A DNA stretch of 64,000 nt from Pontibacter virosus (lineage in GTDB: Bacteria; Bacteroidota; Bacteroidia; Cytophagales; Hymenobacteraceae), in the NCBI RefSeq assembly GCF_003096355.1, contig NZ_QEKI01000004.1, positions 1 to 64,000 of the forward strand. The letters run 5' to 3'. Below are positions 56,570 to 64,000 of this stretch, piece after piece (the first letter of the stretch is position 1; every line of letters begins with the position of its first letter). Both the position numbers and the translations under genes were made by a program. Under the pieces are notes generated by a model. The model did no database searches, was not told where the DNA came from, and saw only the letters and a list, made by a program, of their open reading frames with translations.

Positions 56570-56671
56570 TCATGGGTGTGCTCAAAATCTCAAAGCGCAC
56601 TTTATTACTTATACACTGGATTGTCTATATTCAGGCAGAAAATAACTTCCCTTAAACATTAACATCTTCCA

Positions 56672-58561
56672 ATGCGACAAAACAGCCTCTATTTACGCGC
56701 GTTTTTCCTGCTGATGGCCCTTTGGCTGTATGCAGGTGAGGCGCTGGCCCAGCGAGTCAACCAAGACTCGCTCTATATCCGGGAGCATTATACCAAGCAG
56801 GAGTACCAGATACCGATGCGCGATGGCAAAAAGCTGTATACAGTAGTTTACTCCCCCAAAGACCAGAGCAAGAAATACCCGATCATGCTCAACCGCACAC
56901 CCTACTCAGCTGGTCCGTACAAAGAAGGCTTTAAAACTTCCCTCGGTCCCAGCACCACAATGATGCGCGACGGCTACATTTTTGTGTACCAGGATGTGCG
57001 CGGTGCTTATATGTCGGAAGGTACTTTCGTGAACATGACCCCGCATGTGCCTAACAAGAAAGGCAAGAAAGACATAGACGAGAGTACCGACACCTACGAC
57101 ACGGTGGAATGGCTCACGAATAACCTGAAGAACAGCAACAAGCGCGTGGGCCAGTGGGGCATCTCCTACCCCGGCTTTTATGCCGCTGCCGGCCTGATGA
57201 GCAATCACCCTGCCCTCAAGGCAGTGTCGCCACAGGCCCCTATTGCCGACTGGTTCTGGGACGATTTCCACCACAACGGCGCTTTCTTTCTGCCGCACGC
57301 CTTCAACTTCCTGGCCAGTTTCGGTCTGCCTCGCCCGGAGCCCACGCCGAACCGTAACCCGCGCTTCGACCACGGCACCCCGGATGGCTATGAGTTCTTC
57401 ATCCGCATGGGTCCTCTGAAGAATGCAAACGAAAAGTACTACAAAGACAACGTGGCGTTCTGGAACGAAATAGCCGTACACCCCAACTACGACAAGTTCT
57501 GGCAGGAACGCAACATACTGCCTCACCTCAAAAACCTGAAAGGTACCGCCGTGATGACGGTTGGTGGCTGGTATGATGCCGAAGACCTTTACGGACCGCT
57601 TAAGATCTACCAGCACATCGAAAAGAACAACCCAAAGCTGACCAACATGCTGGTAATGGGACCATGGGTGCACGGCGGCTGGGCTCGCGGCGACGGCAGC
57701 AGCATCGGCAATGTGCATTTCGGACAGGCGCACTCACCCTGGTACCAGCAGGATGTGGAGGCCAGATTCTTTACCCATTATCTAAAGAATGATGCCAAGA
57801 CCCCGGTTAATCTGCCGGAAGCCATCATGTTTGAGGGCGGCACTAACCAGTGGCGAGAATTTGAAACCTGGCCACCAAAAGCTGCTCAGGAGAAAACGCT
57901 ATACCTGCACGCCAACGGCAAGCTGAGTTTTGAAGCGCCCAAAGCAGGTATAGCCGAAGCCAGTGAGTACATCAGTGACCCAGCCAAGCCGGTACCGTTC
58001 ACCGAAGCCATTGCCACCGGCATGACCCGCGAGTACATGACCGATGACCAGCGCTTCGCAAGCCGTCGCCCCGATGTACTTACTTTCCAAACCGACGTGC
58101 TAACCGAAGACATGACGCTGGCAGGCGAGATATTGGCGCAGCTCAAAGTTGCCACTACCGGCACCGACGCTGACTGGGTAGTGAAGCTGATCGACGTATA
58201 CCCGGATACGGCAGCAGCACATGCACACCAGCCCGGCAAGGCCATGGGTGGCTATCAGCAGATGGTGCGCAGCGAAGTATTCCGTGGCCGCTTCCGTAAC
58301 AGTTTTGAGAAGCCGGAGCCTTTTGTGCCAAACCAGGTAGCGCAGGTAAACGTGGAGCTGCAGGATGTGCTCTATACCTTCAAAAAAGGCCACCGCATCA
58401 TGGTACAGATCCAGAGCACCTGGTTCCCGCTGGTTGACCGCAATCCGCAGAAATACGTGGACAATATTTTTGAAGCCAACGAAGAAGACTTCATCAAGGC
58501 TACCCACAAGGTATACCACTCACCACAACACCCAACCAGTCTGAAGGTGAAGGTGCTCTAA
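56672..58561 (+). CDS. Secreted CocE/NonD family hydrolase (peptidase S15-like)
   Basis: An alpha/beta hydrolase of 629 residues, exported by a signal peptide (MRQNSLYLRAFFLLMALWLYAGEALA). The catalytic Ser165 is in GQWGISYPGFY. QDVRGAYMSEG contributes the oxyanion region, and His in MGPWVHGGWAR is the likely catalytic base. The C-terminal jelly-roll domain (about 400-629) is of the X-Pro dipeptidyl-peptidase C type. Substrates may be acylated peptides or beta-lactam/cocaine-like esters in other members; here they are unknown. A TTG-19-TAACTT promoter-like pair lies at 56621-56648. A terminator follows. Confidence 0.92.
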   Translation: MRQNSLYLRAFFLLMALWLYAGEALAQRVNQDSLYIREHYTKQEYQIPMRDGKKLYTVVYSPKDQSKKYPIMLNRTPYSAGPYKEGFKTSLGPSTTMMRDGYIFVYQDVRGAYMSEGTFVNMTPHVPNKKGKKDIDESTDTYDTVEWLTNNLKNSNKRVGQWGISYPGFYAAAGLMSNHPALKAVSPQAPIADWFWDDFHHNGAFFLPHAFNFLASFGLPRPEPTPNRNPRFDHGTPDGYEFFIRMGPLKNANEKYYKDNVAFWNEIAVHPNYDKFWQERNILPHLKNLKGTAVMTVGGWYDAEDLYGPLKIYQHIEKNNPKLTNMLVMGPWVHGGWARGDGSSIGNVHFGQAHSPWYQQDVEARFFTHYLKNDAKTPVNLPEAIMFEGGTNQWREFETWPPKAAQEKTLYLHANGKLSFEAPKAGIAEASEYISDPAKPVPFTEAIATGMTREYMTDDQRFASRRPDVLTFQTDVLTEDMTLAGEILAQLKVATTGTDADWVVKLIDVYPDTAAAHAHQPGKAMGGYQQMVRSEVFRGRFRNSFEKPEPFVPNQVAQVNVELQDVLYTFKKGHRIMVQIQSTWFPLVDRNPQKYVDNIFEANEEDFIKATHKVYHSPQHPTSLKVKVL

Positions 58562-58585
58562 GCAAGTCCTATAGGTATAAAAAAT

Positions 58586-58620
58586 AAAAGCCCCGGGTAA
58601 AATACCCGGGGTTTTCTTAT
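58586..58620. terminator. Bidirectional terminator between CocE-like and T9SS genes
   Basis: AAAAGCCCCGGGTA pairs with TACCCGGGGTTTT around a 3-base loop, flanked by A and T runs. It lies between two convergent genes. Confidence 0.9.
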
Positions 58621-58634
58621 TAAACCCTAATAGT

Positions 58635-61600
58635 CTATTGTTTGAGTAATTTGAAATGATTGTTGAAATCGCCCATGCGGGTAGAGATGATGTACACTCC
58701 TCGCGGCAGGTTCGGATCGAGTGTGAGCTTCTCGATGTTGGTACCCTTCGCCACCTGAACGGTTCGTTGCAGCAACTGCTGGCCTGTGGCCGTGGTTACT
58801 GTAATCTGAAGTTCTCCGTCCAGCTCCGCATCGATGCTCAGTTCCACTTCTGAATGGAATGGGTTCGGATAAGCCTTCACCTTGTTCGCTGACACTTCAT
58901 CGAAGTGCACCGCCCTGATGTTGAATATCTCAAATGTGCCATCCAGGTCCACCTGCTTCAGTCGGTAGTAACGAACTCCTTGCTTGCCATTCTCTTTGTC
59001 TACGAAGGTATAGAGTTGCTTCAAGCTTGTCGTATTCACCTTCGACTCCACAAAGCCCAGCGCTCTGAAGTTTTTCGCATCACTCGACACCTGCACCTCG
59101 AAGCCCTTGTTGTCCAGTTCCGAAGCCGTCGCCCAATCCAGCACCACGTCGCTGCCGCGTTTGGTCGCGTTGAAGTAGAGGAGTTCTACTGGGAGTGGGA
59201 TGATTTCACCAGGGACGAATTGCACTAGTTGGCACATTCCGTCTATCAATGAAACTCTAGCCACTATTTCGGTACCCTGTGGAAGGCCTGTAACAATGAT
59301 AGTCTTGGATTCTCCTTTAGTATACAGTTCAAAGACTGTACCTTCTCCTGGCTCTTTAACATACCATTCGTAGATCGCGTCCGCTGGAATTGCCGTTGAA
59401 GGATTAGTAGTCTCAGGTAAAGCTGTGAGTTCCCATTTATCTGCCCCAACCCACTTATAGGTCATCTCACCGATGACATCTGTAATTGCCCTAGTATCAG
59501 TTACTGTTACAGTGCCTACAGAAGGAGTTGTACAACCGGTAACGTTGTTCACACCTTGGATAGTATAAGTGCCCGCAGGTACTTCATCTATACTAAGGTT
59601 ACCATTTGCATCTGTACTAAAGCTCCTCGGGGGATCTGTACCAACCAGTTGATAAGTAACTCCAGCCTCAGGATTTTCCATCACTATCCTAGCGCCATTA
59701 CTAACAAGTGAGCAGTACGATTGGTTGTTTACTATCCTGTCGGCCAATGGTAAGGCATTGATGGTCACGTCTACGCTTCCCATTTCCTGAGGACACCCTG
59801 GAGTGGCTACAGTAGTAGCTAGAATACTGTAAGTGCCAGCTTCTGTCTGGTTACCGAAGCTGATGGTGCTTCCCGTACCAGCGACTGGGCTACCTACGTT
59901 TTCAGTAGTACTACCTACCGTACGGCGGAGTTGATAGTTTATCCCTATCTGGGAACCACCCAAGCCTACTGGAACACCGTTGATATCTGCGCAGTAGCTT
60001 CCTCCTCCGGTCATACTGTATACTGTTGGCAGCGCAATTTCTGTCACGGTGATACTACCCGTCATGGCATTCGAACAAGTAGTGGTTCCATTTTCAGCCT
60101 CTGCTGTATAGCTACCTGCCGGGAAGCTGCCGAATGAGATGGCGCTACCCGTACCTGTCATTGTCGCTACTACTTGGCCAGTAGCGTCTTTCAGTCTATA
60201 GGTTATACCTGACTGGGAACTCTGCAAACCTACCGGCATACCTGCTCCACCAGCGCAATAGCTGCCACCTCCGGTTAGGGTCTGCGCAAGAGGCAGCGGA
60301 TTCACTGTCACGGTGACACTGCCCATCGTCTGCGGACAGGCAGCTATAGTACCAGTCGAAGGAAGTGTAGTGGCGAGCACCGAGTAAATGCCTGCCACTG
60401 TTTGGTTGCCAAATGGTATTGGCTGCCCATCGCTTCCAAGTACTTCTAATCCGACATTAGAGGTAGTTCCGTTCACTGTTCTTCTTAGCTGGTACTTAAC
60501 CCCCGTTTGAGAATTGACTAAAGTAACCGGCACACCTGCTCCTCCTGCACAGTAAGCGCCTCCTCCATTCAGTGTCTGCACAACAGGCAGCGGGGTCACA
60601 TACACATTCACTGGTCCATAAGTTAAGCAGGCAGTTTCACCTGTAGCGGCTAACGCTTCTACAGTGTAAGCACCAGCCACTGTCTGGTTTCCGAAACTAA
60701 TGCCATTGCCTGTTCCTGCTCTTGGGGTTCCGACGGCCACACCATCGCGCTTCAACTGGTAGAACACATTCTGCTGAGATCCGGCAATGCTAACTGGAAC
60801 ACCTGCTCCTCCTGCACAGAAGGCGCCTCCTCCAGCCATTGTTTGTGTGCCAACTACTGTGATAGCAACTTCGTTAGTTGTAAAGCCTCTGGAGCACTTG
60901 CTGTTCACATCGTTTTGCTTATCTATTACAGAGCTAAACTCAACATATAATACGTCTCCACTCTGTAGCCCCCCACTAGGACCAGTAGTTGTATATTGCA
61001 CTGTGTTTCCTGTGTTGTAAACTGTTGCATCAAGTTCGGTGATAGTAGTACCACGTCTGTGCATCCAATAGAGCGTGAGCTCTATGTCTTCCCAGAAACC
61101 AAATGCGGCATCTAGGTTTGCAGTCATGGTTACTGAGCCTCCTTGACAGATGGTAGTTCTATCAGCGGCCAAATCAACCACATAGTTAATAGGAGCCGCT
61201 GTATAGGTTCTATTCGACCACATGCCGCCCGTTGTAATAGGGGTAATACAGCTATTCGCAGGACCAGCAGTGATAGAAACTGCATAGTAGTCTTCAGATG
61301 AAAGACCCGCGTTCCCGGCTTCTACCGTATTTCCGAAGGGATACACATCAAAGTTTTTAGTCCAGCGATAGGTGAAGTTGCTCGCATTATTTCCATCATT
61401 GACTCTCACACCACCCTTCACTATAGGTTGATAATATCTGTAGGCATTGTCCTTCAATATTTGAGGGGCATTTGCTGGGAAAGGATAATTCGGGTTAGGT
61501 ATAGGATATGTATTAGCACCTAACAAGTTCCCACTATTATCTACTGGTTGTCCATCATCATTAACCAAGTACGGGTAAGTAACAGACTCTGGATCCTTGT

Positions 61601-64000
61601 ACACAACGGCTCTGTAAGTTGTATTTTGGCCTCTACAGGTTGGGAAAGGAACTGCTTCAATAACTACAACGTACTTAGACCGCTTCAGAACCACTTTCTT
61701 TTCCTCATAAGCAGTACAAGTAACCCCATTAGAGGATGGAGAAACAGTGTAGCGGATGGTGATTTCCTTTTCAGTTTCTGTACCAAGAGCTGTACAAGGA
61801 GTCAAAACGCCTCCTGCAGTCAGGCCAGTAGTGCCAGATGGAGCCACAATAGAAAAAGCACCTCCGGTTACTGTTGGAATAAGTGTGATATTTCCGCCAT
61901 CCGATAAGACCACCTGCCCATCCGTAACCCCGCTAAAGGTGGCCACTGGTGTCGGGTTAACTGTCACTGAAAAGGTCTGTGCTGGTCCTTGGCAGTTATT
62001 GGCCGTGGCCCTCACCGTCACCGTGGCAGTGACAGCCGTTGTTCCTGTATTCTTGGCTGTGTAGGCACCTATATTACCTGTACCGCTCGTGCCAAAGCCT
62101 ACGTCTGCCGTGGAAGTCCAAGCGTACTCGGCTCCACTCACTGAGCCGCCGAAAGTAATGGACGTGCCAGCATCTGAATTACAGTGCACCCTGTTGGTGA
62201 TAGAATTGACTGTTGGCGTTGGGTTTACTGTCACGGTAAAGGTTCTTACGGAGCTTTCACAATCATTAGCCGTAGTAGCCCACACGCTCACGGTTGCAGT
62301 CACAGCGGTTGCGCCAGTGTTTTTGGCTGTATAGGCCAAGATATTACCTGTGCCTCCCGTACCGAAGCCTACATCTACTGTAGATGTCCACCTATAAGTA
62401 GATCCAGTCACAGAGCTACCGAAATTGATCGCCGTACCAGATTCAGTATTGCAGTGCGTTCTGTTGGCAATGGCATCCACTGTAGGGGTTGGGAAGACTA
62501 TCACTGATTTTGTAGCTGTGTTTGTGCAGCCACTGCTATTTGTGTAGGTATAGATAATGGTATACGAACCTGCACCTAACGTTGAGGGATTGAAGGATGT
62601 AGCAGTCACGCCGTTCACCGTGAAGCTACCTCCTGTAGGATTGCCTGTAAGTGGAATTGATCCTTGAGCTGTACAATAGCTATCATTCACCGGACTTGTT
62701 ATACTTACTACCGGAAGAGCATTAACAGTCAGTGTCGTTTCACTAGTTGCAGATGGAGTACAGCCAGGCGTTTGATCGCTAGCTGCAGTCAGGCGGATTG
62801 TTACTGCACCCGTACCAGTTACGGTTACAGTTGGTGACATCGTATTTGCATTGGCTATAGTAGCTGTTGCGCCATTTGTACCACTAACAAATGCCCATGT
62901 AGGTGTACCATTACTAATGCTGCCCCCTGTTAAATTGAAGACTGTCTGGTTTCCGGCACCTACACATTGTGCTCCATAGGTTCCTGCGCTTGCTGTAGGT
63001 AATGGATTTACAGTGATAGTGTTGGTAGCTGATCTAGTGCAACCATTTTCACTGTAAGTATAGGTGATGGTATGTGGCCCCACCCCTGCCGCTGCGGGGT
63101 TAAATTGTCCGTTGCTCACACCTGTACCGCTATAAGTACCCCCTGCAGGCATGCCACCTGTTAATGCGAACGCCGTAGCGTTTACACAGACATTGTTAAA
63201 AGCTGCCAATGTGACGACCGGAGTAGGTGTTACTTCAATCGTATTCGTTGCAGTTTTTGTACAGCCATTTTCGGTATAAGAGTAAGTAATGGTATGTACA
63301 CCAACACCCGCAGTAGCTGGATTAAACACACCATTTGTTACACCTGTCCCGCTGTAAGTACCACCTGTCGGAGAGCCACCAGTAAGCGTCAGAGGACCAG
63401 CATCGATACAGCGATCCGCAAAGGCTGCTAGCGTAACAACAGGAACAGCCTTAACTTGTATGGTTTGACTTGCTGAAGCTGAGCAGTTATTACCATCTGT
63501 GTAGGTATATACAATGGTATGGTTCCCTACAGTAAATGATGCAGGATTAAATTCCGTAACTACTACTCCATTTATGGTATAGGTACCACCCGCTGGTAAT
63601 CCCCCTGAAAGTGTAAAGGCTTCTTGGTCCTTACAAACCGGCTCGAAAGCAGCTAGAGTTACCTCAGGTAGCGGGTTCACTTTGACAGCAGTAACTGGTG
63701 ATGTTATGGAGCAACCACTACTGTTGGTTACAGTTACGGAGTAATCTCCGCTTATACTTACTGTAATAACACGTGTGGTCGCGCCAGTGCTCCAGAGATA
63801 GCTGCTTCCTTCACTGGCAGTAAGCGTGATAGAGTTACCAGCGCAGAACTCAGTATCACTACTAGGAGTGATTGTAGCTATTGGAATCGGATTCACAGTA
63901 AGACTAATGCTACTGTTTGCAGGAGCGCAGGAAGCGGCTGGATTGGTAGTCCGAAGATTTATAGTAGAGCTTATTGTGCTTGTTAATACGCCAGAGACTG
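58635..64000 (-). CDS. Giant repeat-rich surface protein with T9SS sorting domain (5' truncated)
   Basis: The reading frame runs from the stop at 58635 to the right edge with no stop, at least 1788 residues; the true start lies outside. The apparent GTG start at 63896 is internal: upstream codons continue the same repeat style. The N-terminal visible part is built from Ig-like/PKD-like modules in three repeat families (described separately). Then come a unique domain, an NDKGFEVQVSS-type segment (about 1560-1670), and a type A T9SS sorting domain at the end (AYPNPFHSEVELSI ... GVYIISTRMGDFNNHFKLLKQ). It is presumably exported by PorU/SprA machinery and attached or released at the cell surface, for adhesion or gliding. 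Confidence 0.93.
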   Translation of the reverse strand, partial: VSGVLTSTISSTINLRTTNPAASCAPANSSISLTVNPIPIATITPSSDTEFCAGNSITLTASEGSSYLWSTGATTRVITVSISGDYSVTVTNSSGCSITSPVTAVKVNPLPEVTLAAFEPVCKDQEAFTLSGGLPAGGTYTINGVVVTEFNPASFTVGNHTIVYTYTDGNNCSASASQTIQVKAVPVVTLAAFADRCIDAGPLTLTGGSPTGGTYSGTGVTNGVFNPATAGVGVHTITYSYTENGCTKTATNTIEVTPTPVVTLAAFNNVCVNATAFALTGGMPAGGTYSGTGVSNGQFNPAAAGVGPHTITYTYSENGCTRSATNTITVNPLPTASAGTYGAQCVGAGNQTVFNLTGGSISNGTPTWAFVSGTNGATATIANANTMSPTVTVTGTGAVTIRLTAASDQTPGCTPSATSETTLTVNALPVVSITSPVNDSYCTAQGSIPLTGNPTGGSFTVNGVTATSFNPSTLGAGSYTIIYTYTNSSGCTNTATKSVIVFPTPTVDAIANRTHCNTESGTAINFGSSVTGSTYRWTSTVDVGFGTGGTGNILAYTAKNTGATAVTATVSVWATTANDCESSVRTFTVTVNPTPTVNSITNRVHCNSDAGTSITFGGSVSGAEYAWTSTADVGFGTSGTGNIGAYTAKNTGTTAVTATVTVRATANNCQGPAQTFSVTVNPTPVATFSGVTDGQVVLSDGGNITLIPTVTGGAFSIVAPSGTTGLTAGGVLTPCTALGTETEKEITIRYTVSPSSNGVTCTAYEEKKVVLKRSKYVVVIEAVPFPTCRGQNTTYRAVVYKDPESVTYPYLVNDDGQPVDNSGNLLGANTYPIPNPNYPFPANAPQILKDNAYRYYQPIVKGGVRVNDGNNASNFTYRWTKNFDVYPFGNTVEAGNAGLSSEDYYAVSITAGPANSCITPITTGGMWSNRTYTAAPINYVVDLAADRTTICQGGSVTMTANLDAAFGFWEDIELTLYWMHRRGTTITELDATVYNTGNTVQYTTTGPSGGLQSGDVLYVEFSSVIDKQNDVNSKCSRGFTTNEVAITVVGTQTMAGGGAFCAGGAGVPVSIAGSQQNVFYQLKRDGVAVGTPRAGTGNGISFGNQTVAGAYTVEALAATGETACLTYGPVNVYVTPLPVVQTLNGGGAYCAGGAGVPVTLVNSQTGVKYQLRRTVNGTTSNVGLEVLGSDGQPIPFGNQTVAGIYSVLATTLPSTGTIAACPQTMGSVTVTVNPLPLAQTLTGGGSYCAGGAGMPVGLQSSQSGITYRLKDATGQVVATMTGTGSAISFGSFPAGSYTAEAENGTTTCSNAMTGSITVTEIALPTVYSMTGGGSYCADINGVPVGLGGSQIGINYQLRRTVGSTTENVGSPVAGTGSTISFGNQTEAGTYSILATTVATPGCPQEMGSVDVTINALPLADRIVNNQSYCSLVSNGARIVMENPEAGVTYQLVGTDPPRSFSTDANGNLSIDEVPAGTYTIQGVNNVTGCTTPSVGTVTVTDTRAITDVIGEMTYKWVGADKWELTALPETTNPSTAIPADAIYEWYVKEPGEGTVFELYTKGESKTIIVTGLPQGTEIVARVSLIDGMCQLVQFVPGEIIPLPVELLYFNATKRGSDVVLDWATASELDNKGFEVQVSSDAKNFRALGFVESKVNTTSLKQLYTFVDKENGKQGVRYYRLKQVDLDGTFEIFNIRAVHFDEVSANKVKAYPNPFHSEVELSIDAELDGELQITVTTATGQQLLQRTVQVAKGTNIEKLTLDPNLPRGVYIISTRMGDFNNHFKLLKQ
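59500..60860 (-). repeat. Repeat family C in the surface protein: GGGxYCAGGAGVPV modules
   Basis: Four clear units of about 90-100 residues, plus a diverged fifth near 59500-59760. Each starts with a GGGSYCAGGAGVPV-like motif, then GSQxGxxYQLRR, ISFGNQTVAGxY and a Cys-containing end. The Cys pair in each unit could form a disulfide at the surface. Confidence 0.85.
61953..62492 (-). repeat. Repeat family B in the surface protein: two 90-residue modules
   Basis: Two adjacent, closely similar 90-residue units, PTPTVxxIxNRxHCN through TFxVTVN. They share DVGFGTxGTGN and AYTAKNTGxTAVTATV. The equal length and high similarity at DNA level suggest a fairly recent tandem duplication. Confidence 0.88.
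63003..63668 (-). repeat. Repeat family A in the surface protein: three 75-residue modules
   Basis: Three tandem units of about 74-75 residues. Each contains PxVTLAAF, a Cys, LTGGxPxGGTY, a FNPA turn, HTITYxYxxxxGC and a closing T-rich strand. The layout is that of small immunoglobulin-like beta sandwiches common in T9SS surface proteins. Confidence 0.88.

Noticed and set aside
63896..63898. Start codon of the T9SS surface protein at 63896
   Set aside because: It is an internal GTG; the frame remains open to the window edge and the upstream codons continue the same beta-rich repeat style, and no signal peptide follows it.

Overview
The window comes from a Bacteroidota chromosome, most likely the Cytophagales/Hymenobacteraceae (Pontibacter-like; the genus is an inference). 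The evidence is promoters of the TTTG-19-TAnnTTTG type, a near absence of Shine-Dalgarno sequences, a type IX secretion (T9SS) sorting domain, an Alternative Complex III/cytochrome oxidase supercluster, and Gram-negative lipid A and heptose genes. The DNA is chromosomal core. I see no prophage, insertion sequence or CRISPR array.

Layout. 1-1058: no protein gene; four evenly built leftward promoters and a boxA-like element suggest the leader of an rRNA operon whose 16S gene lies left of the window. 1059-5403 (minus): spoT/rel, a Fur-family regulator, a STAS protein and purA form a tight operon. 5701-5782: tRNA-Leu(UAG), then tig, clpP and clpX (plus), a protein-quality-control block. 9638-14233: lpxB, queD, a FecCD/BtuF-type metal or cofactor importer lacking its ATPase gene, and hldD. 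14337-25171: two lipoproteins, a LytS/LytTR two-component pair, and a very large polytopic NtrY-like histidine kinase translationally coupled to a predicted outer-membrane barrel protein.

25453-41883 (minus): one continuous respiratory operon of 15 recognisable energy genes. It encodes quinol:cytochrome c oxidoreductase (actABCDEF), cytochrome c oxidase subunits, heme A and heme O synthases, a SCO copper chaperone, a DUF420 protein and a small Cys-motif protein. One consensus promoter lies just upstream of actA. The products would take electrons from menaquinol through ActB/ActC/ActA/ActE to an aa3-type oxidase, with assembly factors made from the same transcript.

42448-49480 (plus): rpsF-rpsR-rplI, with unusual strong SD-like sequences before rpsR and rplI, then a GSCFA protein, a thioredoxin-like DUF255 protein and priA. 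49481-50502: an intergenic region with several repeat families and a possible short transcript. 50503-58561: a small membrane protein, an SLC13 transporter, a DinB-like protein, a secreted M14 peptidase, a TIGR02117 protein, a gene remnant and a secreted CocE/NonD hydrolase. 58635-64000 (minus, running off the right end): a giant repeat-rich surface protein ending in a T9SS sorting domain.

The most striking window-wide signal is the octamer AGGTATAG/CTATACCT. I count about 60 copies by eye against roughly two expected by chance. They occur on both strands, between genes and inside them, in all reading frames, so a DNA-level role is likely.
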